Assembly (NCBI GenBank): GCA_039934475.1
Contig: JBDTMC010000109.1
Coordinates: 1 to 18,722, forward strand
From: JBDTMC01 sp039934475
Lineage (GTDB): Bacteria; Acidobacteriota; Terriglobia; Bryobacterales; Bryobacteraceae
Length of the DNA stretch: 18,722 nucleotides
Direction of reading: 5' to 3'
Positions 7,418-15,250 of this stretch are shown here, in pieces. The position numbers and the translations under genes are program-made. The first letter of the stretch is position 1, and each line of letters begins with the position of its first letter. The notes beneath the pieces are model-generated. The model did no database searches and was not told where the DNA came from. It worked only from the letters and a program-made list of their open reading frames with translations.

Positions 7418-7863
7418 AGGCAGACCCGCACGGCGCGGGCCTCCAATTCTCCGCCTAAGCGGTTTAAGAGGTCACGGTCAATAAGACGCTGTATTTGCTC
7501 GAACAGATCATTCTCCTCACGACGGACGTGCCGGCGCAAGAGGGCCGCCGAGTCGAGGAGAAGGGAAGCGCTTGGCGTAGTGCGAAGATCGTGCACCATA
7601 CGCTCGAATTCGCGGTGCTCCGCCGTCAGTTCATCGGCAAGAGCCGTGAGCCCACAGCCGCGCGCGGCAGGAAACAACAACTCTTCCTCCAGCGCGAAGT
7701 GATTGGTGAGCTCGATCTCATAGCGGTCGATCGTCTTCTGCGACTGCAGCGCCACGTTACGGTCGCTGCGGTCTGACCTCAGGGACCTCTCAATGAGCAC
7801 ACACAGCGCCAGGGCATTGTGGTGCTGGTGAGAAAGCGGGATCAGAGCGGGATCGCGAAGCAT
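7414..7863 (-). CDS. Hemerythrin HHE-domain protein
   Basis: The 149-residue protein is a single four-helix HHE bundle. Likely di-iron ligands are His12/His15 in SHQHHNAL, His55 and Glu59 in NHFALEEE, His83 in AEHREFERM, and His112 with Glu116 in RRHVRREEN. This matches the H...HxxxE...H...HxxxE pattern of the family. Such proteins bind O2 or NO, or take part in iron-sulfur repair or redox sensing; which applies cannot be told. It is the first gene of a minus-strand run and overlaps purC by 4 bases. Only 41 bases separate it from the divergent gene at 7905. AGAGG directly touches the ATG, so initiation may be weak. Confidence 0.85.
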   Translation of the reverse strand: MLRDPALIPLSHQHHNALALCVLIERSLRSDRSDRNVALQSQKTIDRYEIELTNHFALEEELLFPAARGCGLTALADELTAEHREFERMVHDLRTTPSASLLLDSAALLRRHVRREENDLFEQIQRLIDRDLLNRLGGELEARAVRVCL

Positions 7864-7890
7864 CCTCTTACTGGTATCACGTCCCGAGGT

Positions 7891-7905
7891 ATGATGAGTG
7901 CCTGA
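7891..7905 (+). other. Four-codon leader ORF or, alternatively, -10 box of a leaderless gene
   Basis: ATG-ATG-AGT-GCC-TGA encodes a four-residue peptide. Its TGA shares its last base with the ATG of the next gene at 7905, and GAGG (7886-7889) precedes it. It could pass ribosomes on to the next gene. The same place also reads TATGAT (7890-7895, 5/6 match to TATAAT), which would start the message near 7902-7905 and make the gene leaderless. The two readings exclude each other. Confidence 0.3.
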
Positions 7906-8165
7906 TGAATTGGAATGACGCCGCCGAAGATCTCCTGAATGCGATTCTGGCCCGAACCCCGCGGCCGGATCGAGAACGCGCCGAAGAGAATCTGCGCGAA
8001 ACCGCTGAGTTTATGGCCGAAGAACAAGGACTCGCCAGGGTCGGCGTCGAGACTTTCATTGCCGCCTGGGTTCGTTCGACGCCGGGAGCCATCCGGCCGG
8101 ATCTTCCCCGCCAGATGGAAACGCTGGGACTCGACCCCAACGAATATAGTCATCTCTTCGAATAG
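7905..8165 (+). CDS. Small protein resembling the protochlorophyllide-reductase PCP_red domain
   Basis: The 86-residue protein begins MNWNDAAEDLLNAI. Leu, Arg-Pro and Arg-Ala residues follow, then AEFMAEEQGLARVGVETFIAAW (about 34-55) and a short tail. The layout Trp + acidic helix, a helix with PxxxR, then 'A...G...V..E....A' resembles the small helical PCP_red domain. That domain is found at the C-terminus of BchB/ChlB and as free-standing short proteins in non-phototrophs. I am only moderately sure of the assignment. It has no signal peptide, membrane segment or cysteine. It is 32 bases upstream of the M2 peptidase gene on the same strand. Another frame running the other way (7842-8153) looks like a shadow. 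Confidence 0.6.
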   Translation: MNWNDAAEDLLNAILARTPRPDRERAEENLRETAEFMAEEQGLARVGVETFIAAWVRSTPGAIRPDLPRQMETLGLDPNEYSHLFE

Positions 8166-8197
8166 ACGGCTTCGCCGCCCGGCGTTACGCTGTAGTG

Positions 8198-9994
8198 ATG
8201 CGTACGTCTGCTGCTATTGTGGCCGCGCTTCTCGCCGCGGCCCCCTCGTTATTCGGCCAGCAACCCACCGTCGCCGAAGCCCGCGCCTTTCTTCAGAAAG
8301 CCGAAGCGCGCCTGCTGGATCTTTCCATCAAGGGCAGCCGGGCGTCATGGGTTCAATCCACCTACATCACCCCCGACACGGAAATAATGGCCGCGGAAGC
8401 CAATGAAAAGCTGGCCGCCGCCAACGCGGAGTTAGCCAAACAAGCGGCGCGCTTCAATGGCGTCAAGCTGCCCTCAGACCTGGCGCGTAAAATGATGCTG
8501 CTGCGCGTGGGGATCACCCTGCCTGCACCGAAGGATCCGAAGTTGAGCCAGGAGCTGTCGAGCCTGGTTACGGGCCTTGAGAGCGCCTATGGCCGCGGTA
8601 AGTACTGCCCTGACGGCGACAAATCGAAGTGCCTCGATCTGGAAGAGATCACGAAGATCACGGCCACCAGCCGCGATCCGCAGCAACTGCTGGACGTCTG
8701 GAAGGGCTGGCGCACCATCGCACCGCCGATGCGCAAGGACTACACGCGGTTTGTCGAGATTTCCAATCAGGGTGCGCGCGAACTGGGATTCAAAGATACT
8801 GGCGCGCTGTGGCGGTCGCGTTACGACATGGCTCCGGACGAGTTCTCGCGCGAGGTGGATCGCCTGTGGGATCAGGTGAAGCCGCTGTACGTTTCGCTCC
8901 ACGCGTATGTGCGGCGCAAGCTACGCGAGAAGTATGGGCCCGATGTGGTTCCTGCCGATGGGCCGATTCCGGCGCACTTGCTGGGAAATCCTTGGGCTCA
9001 GACGTGGGATAACATTTATCCGCTGGTTGCTCCGCCAAACGCCGACCCCGGCGTGGACCTCACGAAAATCCTCAAAGATCGCGAGACCGAACCGTTGCGG
9101 ATGGTCCGCTATGGCGAGTCTTTCTTTACGTCTCTCGGGTTTGCTCCGCTGCCGAAGACGTTTTGGGAGAGGTCTCTTTTCGTCAAGCCGGCTGACCGCG
9201 AAGTGGTCTGTCATGCAAGTGCTTGGGACGTGGACGCGGTGGATGATCTGCGCGTGAAGATGTGTATCGATATCACTGAAGAAGACTTCACGACCATCCA
9301 TCACGAACTGGGGCACAACTTCTATCAACGCGCTTACAACACTCAGCCGATGTTGTTTCGCGACAGCGCCAACGATGGTTTCCATGAGGCCGTGGGTGAC
9401 ACGATCGCGCTCTCCATCACGCCGGAATATCTGGTTAAGTTGGGCTTCCTCGATCAGCCGACCGATCAATCGAAGGACATCGGTTTGCTGATGCAACGCG
9501 CGCTGGACAAAGTGGCCTTTCTGCCGTTTGGCCTGCTGATCGATGAGTGGCGCTGGAAGGTCTTCTCCGGCGAGATTCCGCCTTCGAAATACAACGAAGC
9601 GTGGTGGGAGTTGAGGAAGAAGTATCAGGGGATTGCGGCGCCTGTGGCACGCTCCGAAGCGGACTTCGATGCTGGCGCGAAGTATCACGTTCCGGCCAAC
9701 GTTCCTTACGCTCGCTATTTTCTGGCCGACATCCTTCAGTTCCAGTTCCACCGCGCGCTGGCCAAGACCGCCGGTTGTAAGGACCCGCTGCACCGCTGCT
9801 CGATCTATGAGAACAAGGAAGCGGGGAGACGATTGAGTGAGATGCTCGCCATGGGCGTGAGCAAGCCGTGGCCCGACGCGCTCTACGCTCTCACCGGGCA
9901 GCGGCAGATGGATGCCACGGCCATCGTCGACTACTTCGCGCCGTTGCAGAAATGGTTGGATGAGCAGAATCAGGGCTCGCCTGTGGGCTGGTAG
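8198..9994 (+). CDS. Secreted M2-family (ACE-like) zinc dipeptidyl carboxypeptidase
   Basis: The 598-residue protein matches the single-domain ACE family. Residues 1-21 form a signal peptide ending FGQQ. The zinc motif HELGH (369-373) has ligands His369 and His373, with Glu370 as base. The third ligand Glu397, in FHEAVGD, is 24 residues after His373, the same spacing as in mammalian ACE. The region with HVPANVPYARYF and DILQFQFH matches the ACE substrate-binding Tyr and neighbouring residues. The family removes C-terminal dipeptides from peptides, here likely in the periplasm for nutrition. I chose ATG 8198; GTG 8195 is one codon earlier. No Shine-Dalgarno site is visible. The last 104 bases overlap the convergent membrane-protein gene. 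Confidence 0.94.
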   Translation: MRTSAAIVAALLAAAPSLFGQQPTVAEARAFLQKAEARLLDLSIKGSRASWVQSTYITPDTEIMAAEANEKLAAANAELAKQAARFNGVKLPSDLARKMMLLRVGITLPAPKDPKLSQELSSLVTGLESAYGRGKYCPDGDKSKCLDLEEITKITATSRDPQQLLDVWKGWRTIAPPMRKDYTRFVEISNQGARELGFKDTGALWRSRYDMAPDEFSREVDRLWDQVKPLYVSLHAYVRRKLREKYGPDVVPADGPIPAHLLGNPWAQTWDNIYPLVAPPNADPGVDLTKILKDRETEPLRMVRYGESFFTSLGFAPLPKTFWERSLFVKPADREVVCHASAWDVDAVDDLRVKMCIDITEEDFTTIHHELGHNFYQRAYNTQPMLFRDSANDGFHEAVGDTIALSITPEYLVKLGFLDQPTDQSKDIGLLMQRALDKVAFLPFGLLIDEWRWKVFSGEIPPSKYNEAWWELRKKYQGIAAPVARSEADFDAGAKYHVPANVPYARYFLADILQFQFHRALAKTAGCKDPLHRCSIYENKEAGRRLSEMLAMGVSKPWPDALYALTGQRQMDATAIVDYFAPLQKWLDEQNQGSPVGW

Positions 9995-12197
9995 CGGCTC
10001 GGGCCGCGGCCCATGACGCTACGTAAATCGCCGCCGCGACCAGCGTAAGGTAACGGAAGCCGATTAGCAGGGAGCATGTCTCCATCAGCCCGCCGAGAAT
10101 TGCTCCGGCCGTATTGTAGGCAATGGCTTCGTCGGGCTTTGGAACTCCGCGGAACAGGATGGCAAAAATCACTCCGGCAAAGAAAACCGGCGAGAGGACC
10201 AACAGCCCCGCAGCGATTCCCTGAATTGCAAGCGGAAGTCCGAGCAGACTGCTGAGTGGGACTGCGACGTTAAATAGGAGCGCGGCCAGCAGGCCTGAAT
10301 AATAAGGCGTGAGACTGCTTGGCTGGAGTTTCAAAACACAAAGATTCGCTGCCAGGATCAGCAGCAGGATCGCAGAAAACACAGCCGTGTTCACTACCCA
10401 GGTGCTGCCGTAGACGAGGGCCATCTCAACTATGGCTTTCGTCTCCAATAGCATGAAACCTGCGCCCAGCAGCATCATTGAAAGTTGGGACGGGCCGGGC
10501 GCCAGGTGTGCCGGCCGGGCAACCAGCCAGAGCAGAAGCAGCGCGATCGCACCAATCACTGCCATACCCCGCCAGGACAGATTCGGGATCATTGGCCTGC
10601 GCAGATAGAGGAAAGGCCAGGAATCGGTTGCTACCCGCACATCCGCAGGCAGCTCAACCTTTGCCGGCGCGAGACGCCAAGCGTCGGTGTTCTCACTTGA
10701 GCCAAATCCATCGGCGCTGTTCGGTCCAGGGGCGACTCCCTTTGGCATGAAGTAGGAGCCGCTCTCCAGAAAACGGCGCTTCACAGCTTCGCTTCTCGAT
10801 CCGCAAAGGAATAGCGTGAATCCGTCGGCCTTTTCGTTCGCCAAAATTTCCGTCTTGAAGGGCAGCGTAAGAACCACGGGTTCCTGTGTAAACGTCTGAC
10901 TGAGCGTTTTGGCAAGGCGCGATACGATCCAGCCCTGACGAAAATAGTTGTACATCACAAAGAGGCCGTCCGGCTTCAGATGGTTTCGCACGTCAGTGAA
11001 GCTGTCGTTAGTAAAGAGGTAGCTTTCCAGCCGAATGTCACTGACGCTGCTGTGCAGCACCAGGGAATCGATGAGTGCGAAGACGATAAGATCGTACTTT
11101 CTGGGGGTGGACCGAAGAAAATTGCGGCCATCGCCGAGATGAACAGTGACACGGGCATCCTGATAGGGATGGTCCGGGTGGTCCCGCATTCCAAGGGACT
11201 GGATCACCGGGTCGATTTCCACTGCGTCGATATGAGCGTCAGCCGCTGCCCATTGCAGCGCCCGGCTGACATCGTTGCCTGAGCCTGCCCCGATAATCAA
11301 GATGTCGCGGAATGAGTTATGCCCACTGTCCCGGTTGAGCAGATACGGAATTGCATAAGCGGGAAAGGTCTCTCTCCGGCTGACCATGTTCTGATGTCCC
11401 AGCAGATTGACCACGATCGCCTTCGACGAGTCGGAATAGTTGATCCGGTAATAAGGGGACCAGAATTCCAATGGGAATTTCGCACGGATCACTCCGAGTT
11501 GCAACGAGTCCGAAGCGATTAACAGCAGCGGCACAAGAGCAAGGCTCCCGGCGGCCCACCAACTGCGGGGAGTCTGCCTCATGAGAAAGTACAAGATCCC
11601 CGCTGCCGCCAGCGAGAACCACCAGACCGGGGAGAGCCACCAGGAGCAGAGTTGGAAGAAGAGAACGCCGGCAAGGCTGCCGCCGATGTTGATCATGTAG
11701 GCGGTGATGGAGTTGGGTAGCGAGGCAAAGCTACGGCCCAACAATTGGCCGATCCCCACCATGGTAAGCGCGACGAGAACAAAGAACACGCCCACAACGA
11801 TTTCCATGGGTACCGCGAACGACGCCACATCGCTGATTCGGGCTTCGGTTCCGAAGTAGACCATTTGCGGTGACGCTTTGTTGCCACCCACATCGATCAC
11901 ATCCTGCAGCGCCAACCTGACCCATTCCATAGCCGAGCCCATCGCCACACCAAGAGCCAGAAGAAAGGATGTCAGCGGCAAGTAGTTGAGTCGGCGGCGA
12001 GCCACCAAACATCCCAGCGAGAGGCCGAGAAAAGACGCAAGTAGAACCGTGTTTGTGAAGAAGGTAAGGAACAGGACTTCGGCCGGGAGCCAGCGTATGA
12101 ACGCCAGTTCGAGAAAGAGGAACAGAGCGCTTACCGTGAACAGATCTATCTCGCGGCTATGAGCGCCCCGAATGCCTGAACCACTCATGGTGCTCAT
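9891..12197 (-). CDS. Polytopic membrane protein with embedded spermidine-synthase-like SAM fold
   Basis: The 768-residue protein has an N-terminal membrane part with about seven hydrophobic segments (roughly 18-235). A soluble Rossmann domain follows: LIIGAGSGNDV (300-310, SAM motif I), AVEIDP (325-330, acidic end of strand 2) and LGDGRNFL (354-361, Asp356). A second membrane part lies at about 550-745. This is the fused spermidine-synthase/transporter-like arrangement seen in several soil bacteria, with no settled function. The aminopropyl-transfer 'gate' Asp is not seen: the strand reads LIVFALIDSL. The substrate is therefore doubtful. It starts 11 bases after the kinase stop, so it is probably in the kinase operon. 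The final ~34 residues are Ser/Ala/Pro/Arg-rich and overlap the peptidase gene. An alternative start is ATG 12188. Confidence 0.75.
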   Translation of the reverse strand: MSTMSGSGIRGAHSREIDLFTVSALFLFLELAFIRWLPAEVLFLTFFTNTVLLASFLGLSLGCLVARRRLNYLPLTSFLLALGVAMGSAMEWVRLALQDVIDVGGNKASPQMVYFGTEARISDVASFAVPMEIVVGVFFVLVALTMVGIGQLLGRSFASLPNSITAYMINIGGSLAGVLFFQLCSWWLSPVWWFSLAAAGILYFLMRQTPRSWWAAGSLALVPLLLIASDSLQLGVIRAKFPLEFWSPYYRINYSDSSKAIVVNLLGHQNMVSRRETFPAYAIPYLLNRDSGHNSFRDILIIGAGSGNDVSRALQWAAADAHIDAVEIDPVIQSLGMRDHPDHPYQDARVTVHLGDGRNFLRSTPRKYDLIVFALIDSLVLHSSVSDIRLESYLFTNDSFTDVRNHLKPDGLFVMYNYFRQGWIVSRLAKTLSQTFTQEPVVLTLPFKTEILANEKADGFTLFLCGSRSEAVKRRFLESGSYFMPKGVAPGPNSADGFGSSENTDAWRLAPAKVELPADVRVATDSWPFLYLRRPMIPNLSWRGMAVIGAIALLLLWLVARPAHLAPGPSQLSMMLLGAGFMLLETKAIVEMALVYGSTWVVNTAVFSAILLLILAANLCVLKLQPSSLTPYYSGLLAALLFNVAVPLSSLLGLPLAIQGIAAGLLVLSPVFFAGVIFAILFRGVPKPDEAIAYNTAGAILGGLMETCSLLIGFRYLTLVAAAIYVASWAAARAATSPQASPDSAHPTISATARSSRRWPWHPSAAAR

Positions 12198-12208
12198 AAT
12201 ATCCGAAT

Positions 12209-14407
12209 TCAGCGCGGCAAACGGTGCGCTTCCATCAAAATGTTTCCTTGGAGTCTGCCAAGCGCGGCGGCACCCGATGACTGCGGATCAAAATGGTCGC
12301 GGAGAATCGATTCGGCACGAACGATCGCCTGGAGCGCCGACTGGATGTGGCCCGCCTCCAGTTCGAGGCGCGAAAGGCTTCGCAGCGCCTGGCCGGCGGT
12401 GCGGCTTTGGGGGCCAAATAGCTCCGTCGCACTCCTGACCACAGATTCGATCTCAGTAATGCCGCCCTTCGGATCACCTGCGGCCGCCATCGCTTCTCCC
12501 AAAGCAATACGCGCCTTGAGCACGTTAGGGTGGTCAGGCTGGCCTCCGTAAGCATCAAGCCCGCGGCGGCGTGCCTGCCTTGCCGTCTCGAGTCCTACAG
12601 TTATTTTTCCGCCTGCGACCTGAGCGCGGCTGAGCATAACCTGCGCCAGCACCGCCTGGTTGTGATTGGCGCCCAGCCGGGTGACAGCGATTCGCAGCGC
12701 TTCCCCGGCGGAGGCTTCGGCTTCTTCCGCGTTACCCGCGTCGAGGGCAACCTCGCTTGTGGCACGAACGGCGGCCGCGAGGTCTTCCGGTAGCGTTTGG
12801 GGAGCCTCTTTCATGTCATGGAGAAGAGGTCCCAATTCGGCACGTGCTTCCGCTGTCCGTCCGCGGAAGATATGTACCCAGGCGCGAAGCATGCGCGCCC
12901 GCAGCACTTGCGGATGAGATGCTCTGATTTGCCTCATATCGCTCGCCACTCTCGCGAGGGCTGCCTCCGCGCCCTGCGTATCTTCCAGACTGAGGAGGCT
13001 CGCTCCCAACAGGTTCATCATCTCCACGCGAGTTTCCGGGTCCATATTGGGCAGGCCCTGAATGCGGGTTTGGGAGCGTTTGAGGAGGTCGAGCGCAGTG
13101 AGGGGTTTGCCCGCCCAATAAGAGTGCGAGTCAATGAGGATGGAGATGAGGAATCGCTTCGCGGTTTCGGCGCGTTTCTGCTGGGCGAAGGCTTCCCGCG
13201 CCTGCCAGGTTACCAGCGCGGCGCCGGCTACCAATAGGAAAAGGATGACCGATGCCGCGGTCATTGAAACTCTGTTTCGACGTACGAACTTCGATAGCCG
13301 GTACGACGCGCTGTCGCGTTGCGCACGGACTGGGTGATGGTCCAGATACCGCTGGATATCTTCCGCCAGGGCATCGACCGATGGGTAGCGGTCCTCGGGC
13401 CTTTTCTTGAGTGACTTAAGGATGATGGTATCGAGGTCGCCGCGGAGAGCGCGAACCAGCGTCTTGCCTGCGGCCAGCGCGCTCGGAGGATCCGGGTCGA
13501 CAGTCAGAATGGCCTCTTCCAATCCGCCCCGGGTTCCGTGCCTGCGCCGGTGCGGGCGCGCCCCGGCCAGCAACTCATAGAGCACTACTCCGAGAGAGTA
13601 GACATCGGAGGCGACCGTGACCGGCGTACCGGTGATCTGTTCCGGCGAGGCATAGTCAAGCGTTAGCGCCCGGCCTGCGTTTCGGGTGATCTCCGTCTCT
13701 CGGCTTTCGCCGTCGTCCAGAATCTTGGCGATGCCGAAATCGAGCAAGCGAACCTGACCTTCGGCAGTGACCAGAATATTTGATGGTTTCAGGTCACGGT
13801 GGACTACCAGCCGCGCGTGCGCGTGTGCCACGGCGCCCGTCACCTGGAGAAACAAGGCGAGGCGAGATCTGATATCCAGATGGCGCGTACGGCAGTACTC
13901 GTCGATATGTTCTCCCTCCACATATTCCAGGGCGAGGTAGGTTTGCCCGCTGGGCGTGACACCGGCATCCAACAAACTGGCGATGTTGGGGTGATTGAGC
14001 GTGGCGAGAATCTTGCGCTCACGGTGGATTCGTTCGGCGAGGCCAAAACGGCGGGGTGCTTCGTGCGGAAGCTTCAGCGCCGCCGGACGTCCCAGGAGCC
14101 CGTCCGCTCTCTCGGCCAACCAAACCGACGCCATGCCCCCTTCACCAAGTGGCCGCACCATCCGCCACGGGCCGACGGTATCGCCGGCCGCGACCTGTTC
14201 CAACAGCGGAAGGTCCTCCAGAAAGCCGTTGGCGGCCACTTTGGCAGCGCGGTCGAGCAGCCGTCGAAGCAGCGGCTTGAGGGGGCCATGTTCCGCGGAC
14301 AGTTCAGACAACCAATGCCCGCGTGCCTCCGGAGGCAGGTCCAGCGCTTCGTCGAGTAGACGATTGACTTCGGACCAGCTTTCCGGAGGCACTTGGAACC
14401 TGCTCAC
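12209..14407 (-). CDS. Transmembrane Ser/Thr protein kinase with C-terminal TPR-like sensor region
   Basis: The 732-residue protein has an N-terminal helical extension (1-75), then a Hanks-type kinase domain (about 80-355). Its motifs are LGEGGMASVW (87-96), Lys112 in ALKLP, Glu130, HRDLKPSN (203-210, catalytic Asp205 and Asn210), DFG (223-225) and YASPEQ (252-257). All catalytic residues are present, so it should be active. A membrane segment at about 381-400 follows, then ~330 residues of helical pairs resembling about six TPR repeats, predicted to be outside the cytoplasm. The start is GTG, with AGGA about 6 bases upstream overlapping the stop of the preceding gene, 8 bases away. It is encoded downstream of a sigma factor and a secreted protein, suggesting a signalling operon. 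Confidence 0.93.
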   Translation of the reverse strand: MSRFQVPPESWSEVNRLLDEALDLPPEARGHWLSELSAEHGPLKPLLRRLLDRAAKVAANGFLEDLPLLEQVAAGDTVGPWRMVRPLGEGGMASVWLAERADGLLGRPAALKLPHEAPRRFGLAERIHRERKILATLNHPNIASLLDAGVTPSGQTYLALEYVEGEHIDEYCRTRHLDIRSRLALFLQVTGAVAHAHARLVVHRDLKPSNILVTAEGQVRLLDFGIAKILDDGESRETEITRNAGRALTLDYASPEQITGTPVTVASDVYSLGVVLYELLAGARPHRRRHGTRGGLEEAILTVDPDPPSALAAGKTLVRALRGDLDTIILKSLKKRPEDRYPSVDALAEDIQRYLDHHPVRAQRDSASYRLSKFVRRNRVSMTAASVILFLLVAGAALVTWQAREAFAQQKRAETAKRFLISILIDSHSYWAGKPLTALDLLKRSQTRIQGLPNMDPETRVEMMNLLGASLLSLEDTQGAEAALARVASDMRQIRASHPQVLRARMLRAWVHIFRGRTAEARAELGPLLHDMKEAPQTLPEDLAAAVRATSEVALDAGNAEEAEASAGEALRIAVTRLGANHNQAVLAQVMLSRAQVAGGKITVGLETARQARRRGLDAYGGQPDHPNVLKARIALGEAMAAAGDPKGGITEIESVVRSATELFGPQSRTAGQALRSLSRLELEAGHIQSALQAIVRAESILRDHFDPQSSGAAALGRLQGNILMEAHRLPR

Positions 14408-14415
14408 GATGTTTC

Positions 14416-15135
14416 CTAGTCGACTACCTGCCAGCCTAACTTCTTCGTGGGCACGCAGAGAGAGTCCGTGAAGGCAGTGTGGATTTGAAAGTTGCCGAAT
14501 TGATTGTGGAGACCGACGTCACGGGCGAAGGCCACCCGGTTCATCGTGTAACAAGTAAGGTGATCGTCGGGATTGGTGATCGGGGTGACGATACCGTTGT
14601 GCGTCTTCTGTACCGGGTTACAGAACAGGTAAGGAGTCATCACCTTGTGCTTGGAGGCGAAAAACTGATCTTTCAGTCCTACCTGCGCGTTGACCGCCGG
14701 GCCGCCGGCAGCGTAGCAACTGAAGTGATTGATGTCTTGTGGTGGGGCGTGCGGATCCTTCTGGGTTGGAACGGCCAGAAAACGAGCGTCCTGTGTGGTC
14801 AGAGTCTGATCGCCAAACTGGTTGCGGATCTTGACCTGCCGGGTAACCAGCGGCTGCACGCTAGTGGCGTGCAATACCAGGTGATCGTCGGGCTTTACGA
14901 TGTCGGTGACCGTGCCGTTGTGGTGTTTCACCGTGGGATTGCAGAGCCGGGCGATTTTTCCGATGACGGCGGGGTTTGTACCAAACTGATCTTGTAACAA
15001 CACCTGCGCCGGCGCCACATCGGACGCCTGCGACGGGTAGTAGCACTTGAAGTGATCGATCTGGAACGGTTGTTGAGCGAATGCGGCGAAGCTGGCGAAT
15101 GCGAGAACGCCGAGTAAACTGAGAGCGGTTTTCAT
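14416..15135 (-). CDS. Secreted protein with two HFxCY/CNP/DDHL repeats, function unknown
   Basis: The 239-residue protein has a signal peptide 1-20 (LSLLGVLAFASFAAFA, then QQ). Two homologous ~100-residue repeats follow, at about 24-126 and 134-232. Each has HFxCY, a VxLxDQF strand, a CNPxxKxHNG motif, a PDDHL motif, a V.L.NQFG strand and VPTxK. I believe this is the DUF7450-like family of environmental bacteria (moderately sure); no function is known. Each repeat itself looks like two half-repeats sharing '(D/N)QFG'. Repeat 2 has four Cys (140, 172, 195, 227); repeat 1 has two (31, 65). The ATG at 15135 has GAGGAG 10 bases upstream and starts the signal peptide; the frame continues to 15243, but that adds a charged segment before it. 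It lies between the sigma factor and kinase genes. Confidence 0.85.
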   Translation of the reverse strand: MKTALSLLGVLAFASFAAFAQQPFQIDHFKCYYPSQASDVAPAQVLLQDQFGTNPAVIGKIARLCNPTVKHHNGTVTDIVKPDDHLVLHATSVQPLVTRQVKIRNQFGDQTLTTQDARFLAVPTQKDPHAPPQDINHFSCYAAGGPAVNAQVGLKDQFFASKHKVMTPYLFCNPVQKTHNGIVTPITNPDDHLTCYTMNRVAFARDVGLHNQFGNFQIHTAFTDSLCVPTKKLGWQVVD

Positions 15136-15250
15136 TGTCTTGATGCTCCTCTTACGTTGTGTTTGGGACCGGTAAGCGTTTTGCGCTTCCGTCCTCTGCT
15201 GGAGATCACGAAATCCAGTGTCAGAACCGGACATCGTCTTCAAGAAAACT

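Noticed and set aside
8167..8177. CGGC-TTC-GCCG mini-hairpin between the PCP_red-like gene and the peptidase gene
   Set aside because: A four-base stem without a T-run is too weak to call a terminator.
8921..9793. 290-codon minus-strand frame
   Set aside because: It is antisense to the M2 peptidase zinc-domain region and has no domain-like pattern or ribosome site.
13799..14359. 186-codon plus-strand frame
   Set aside because: It is antisense to the kinase domain; the kinase strand carries every catalytic motif.
15174..15218. Small inverted repeats AAGCG-TTTTG-CGCTT and CTGGA...TCCAG between the sigma and secreted-protein genes
   Set aside because: Arms are only 5 bases and there is no T-run or conserved regulator site. 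A weak attenuator is possible but not supported.
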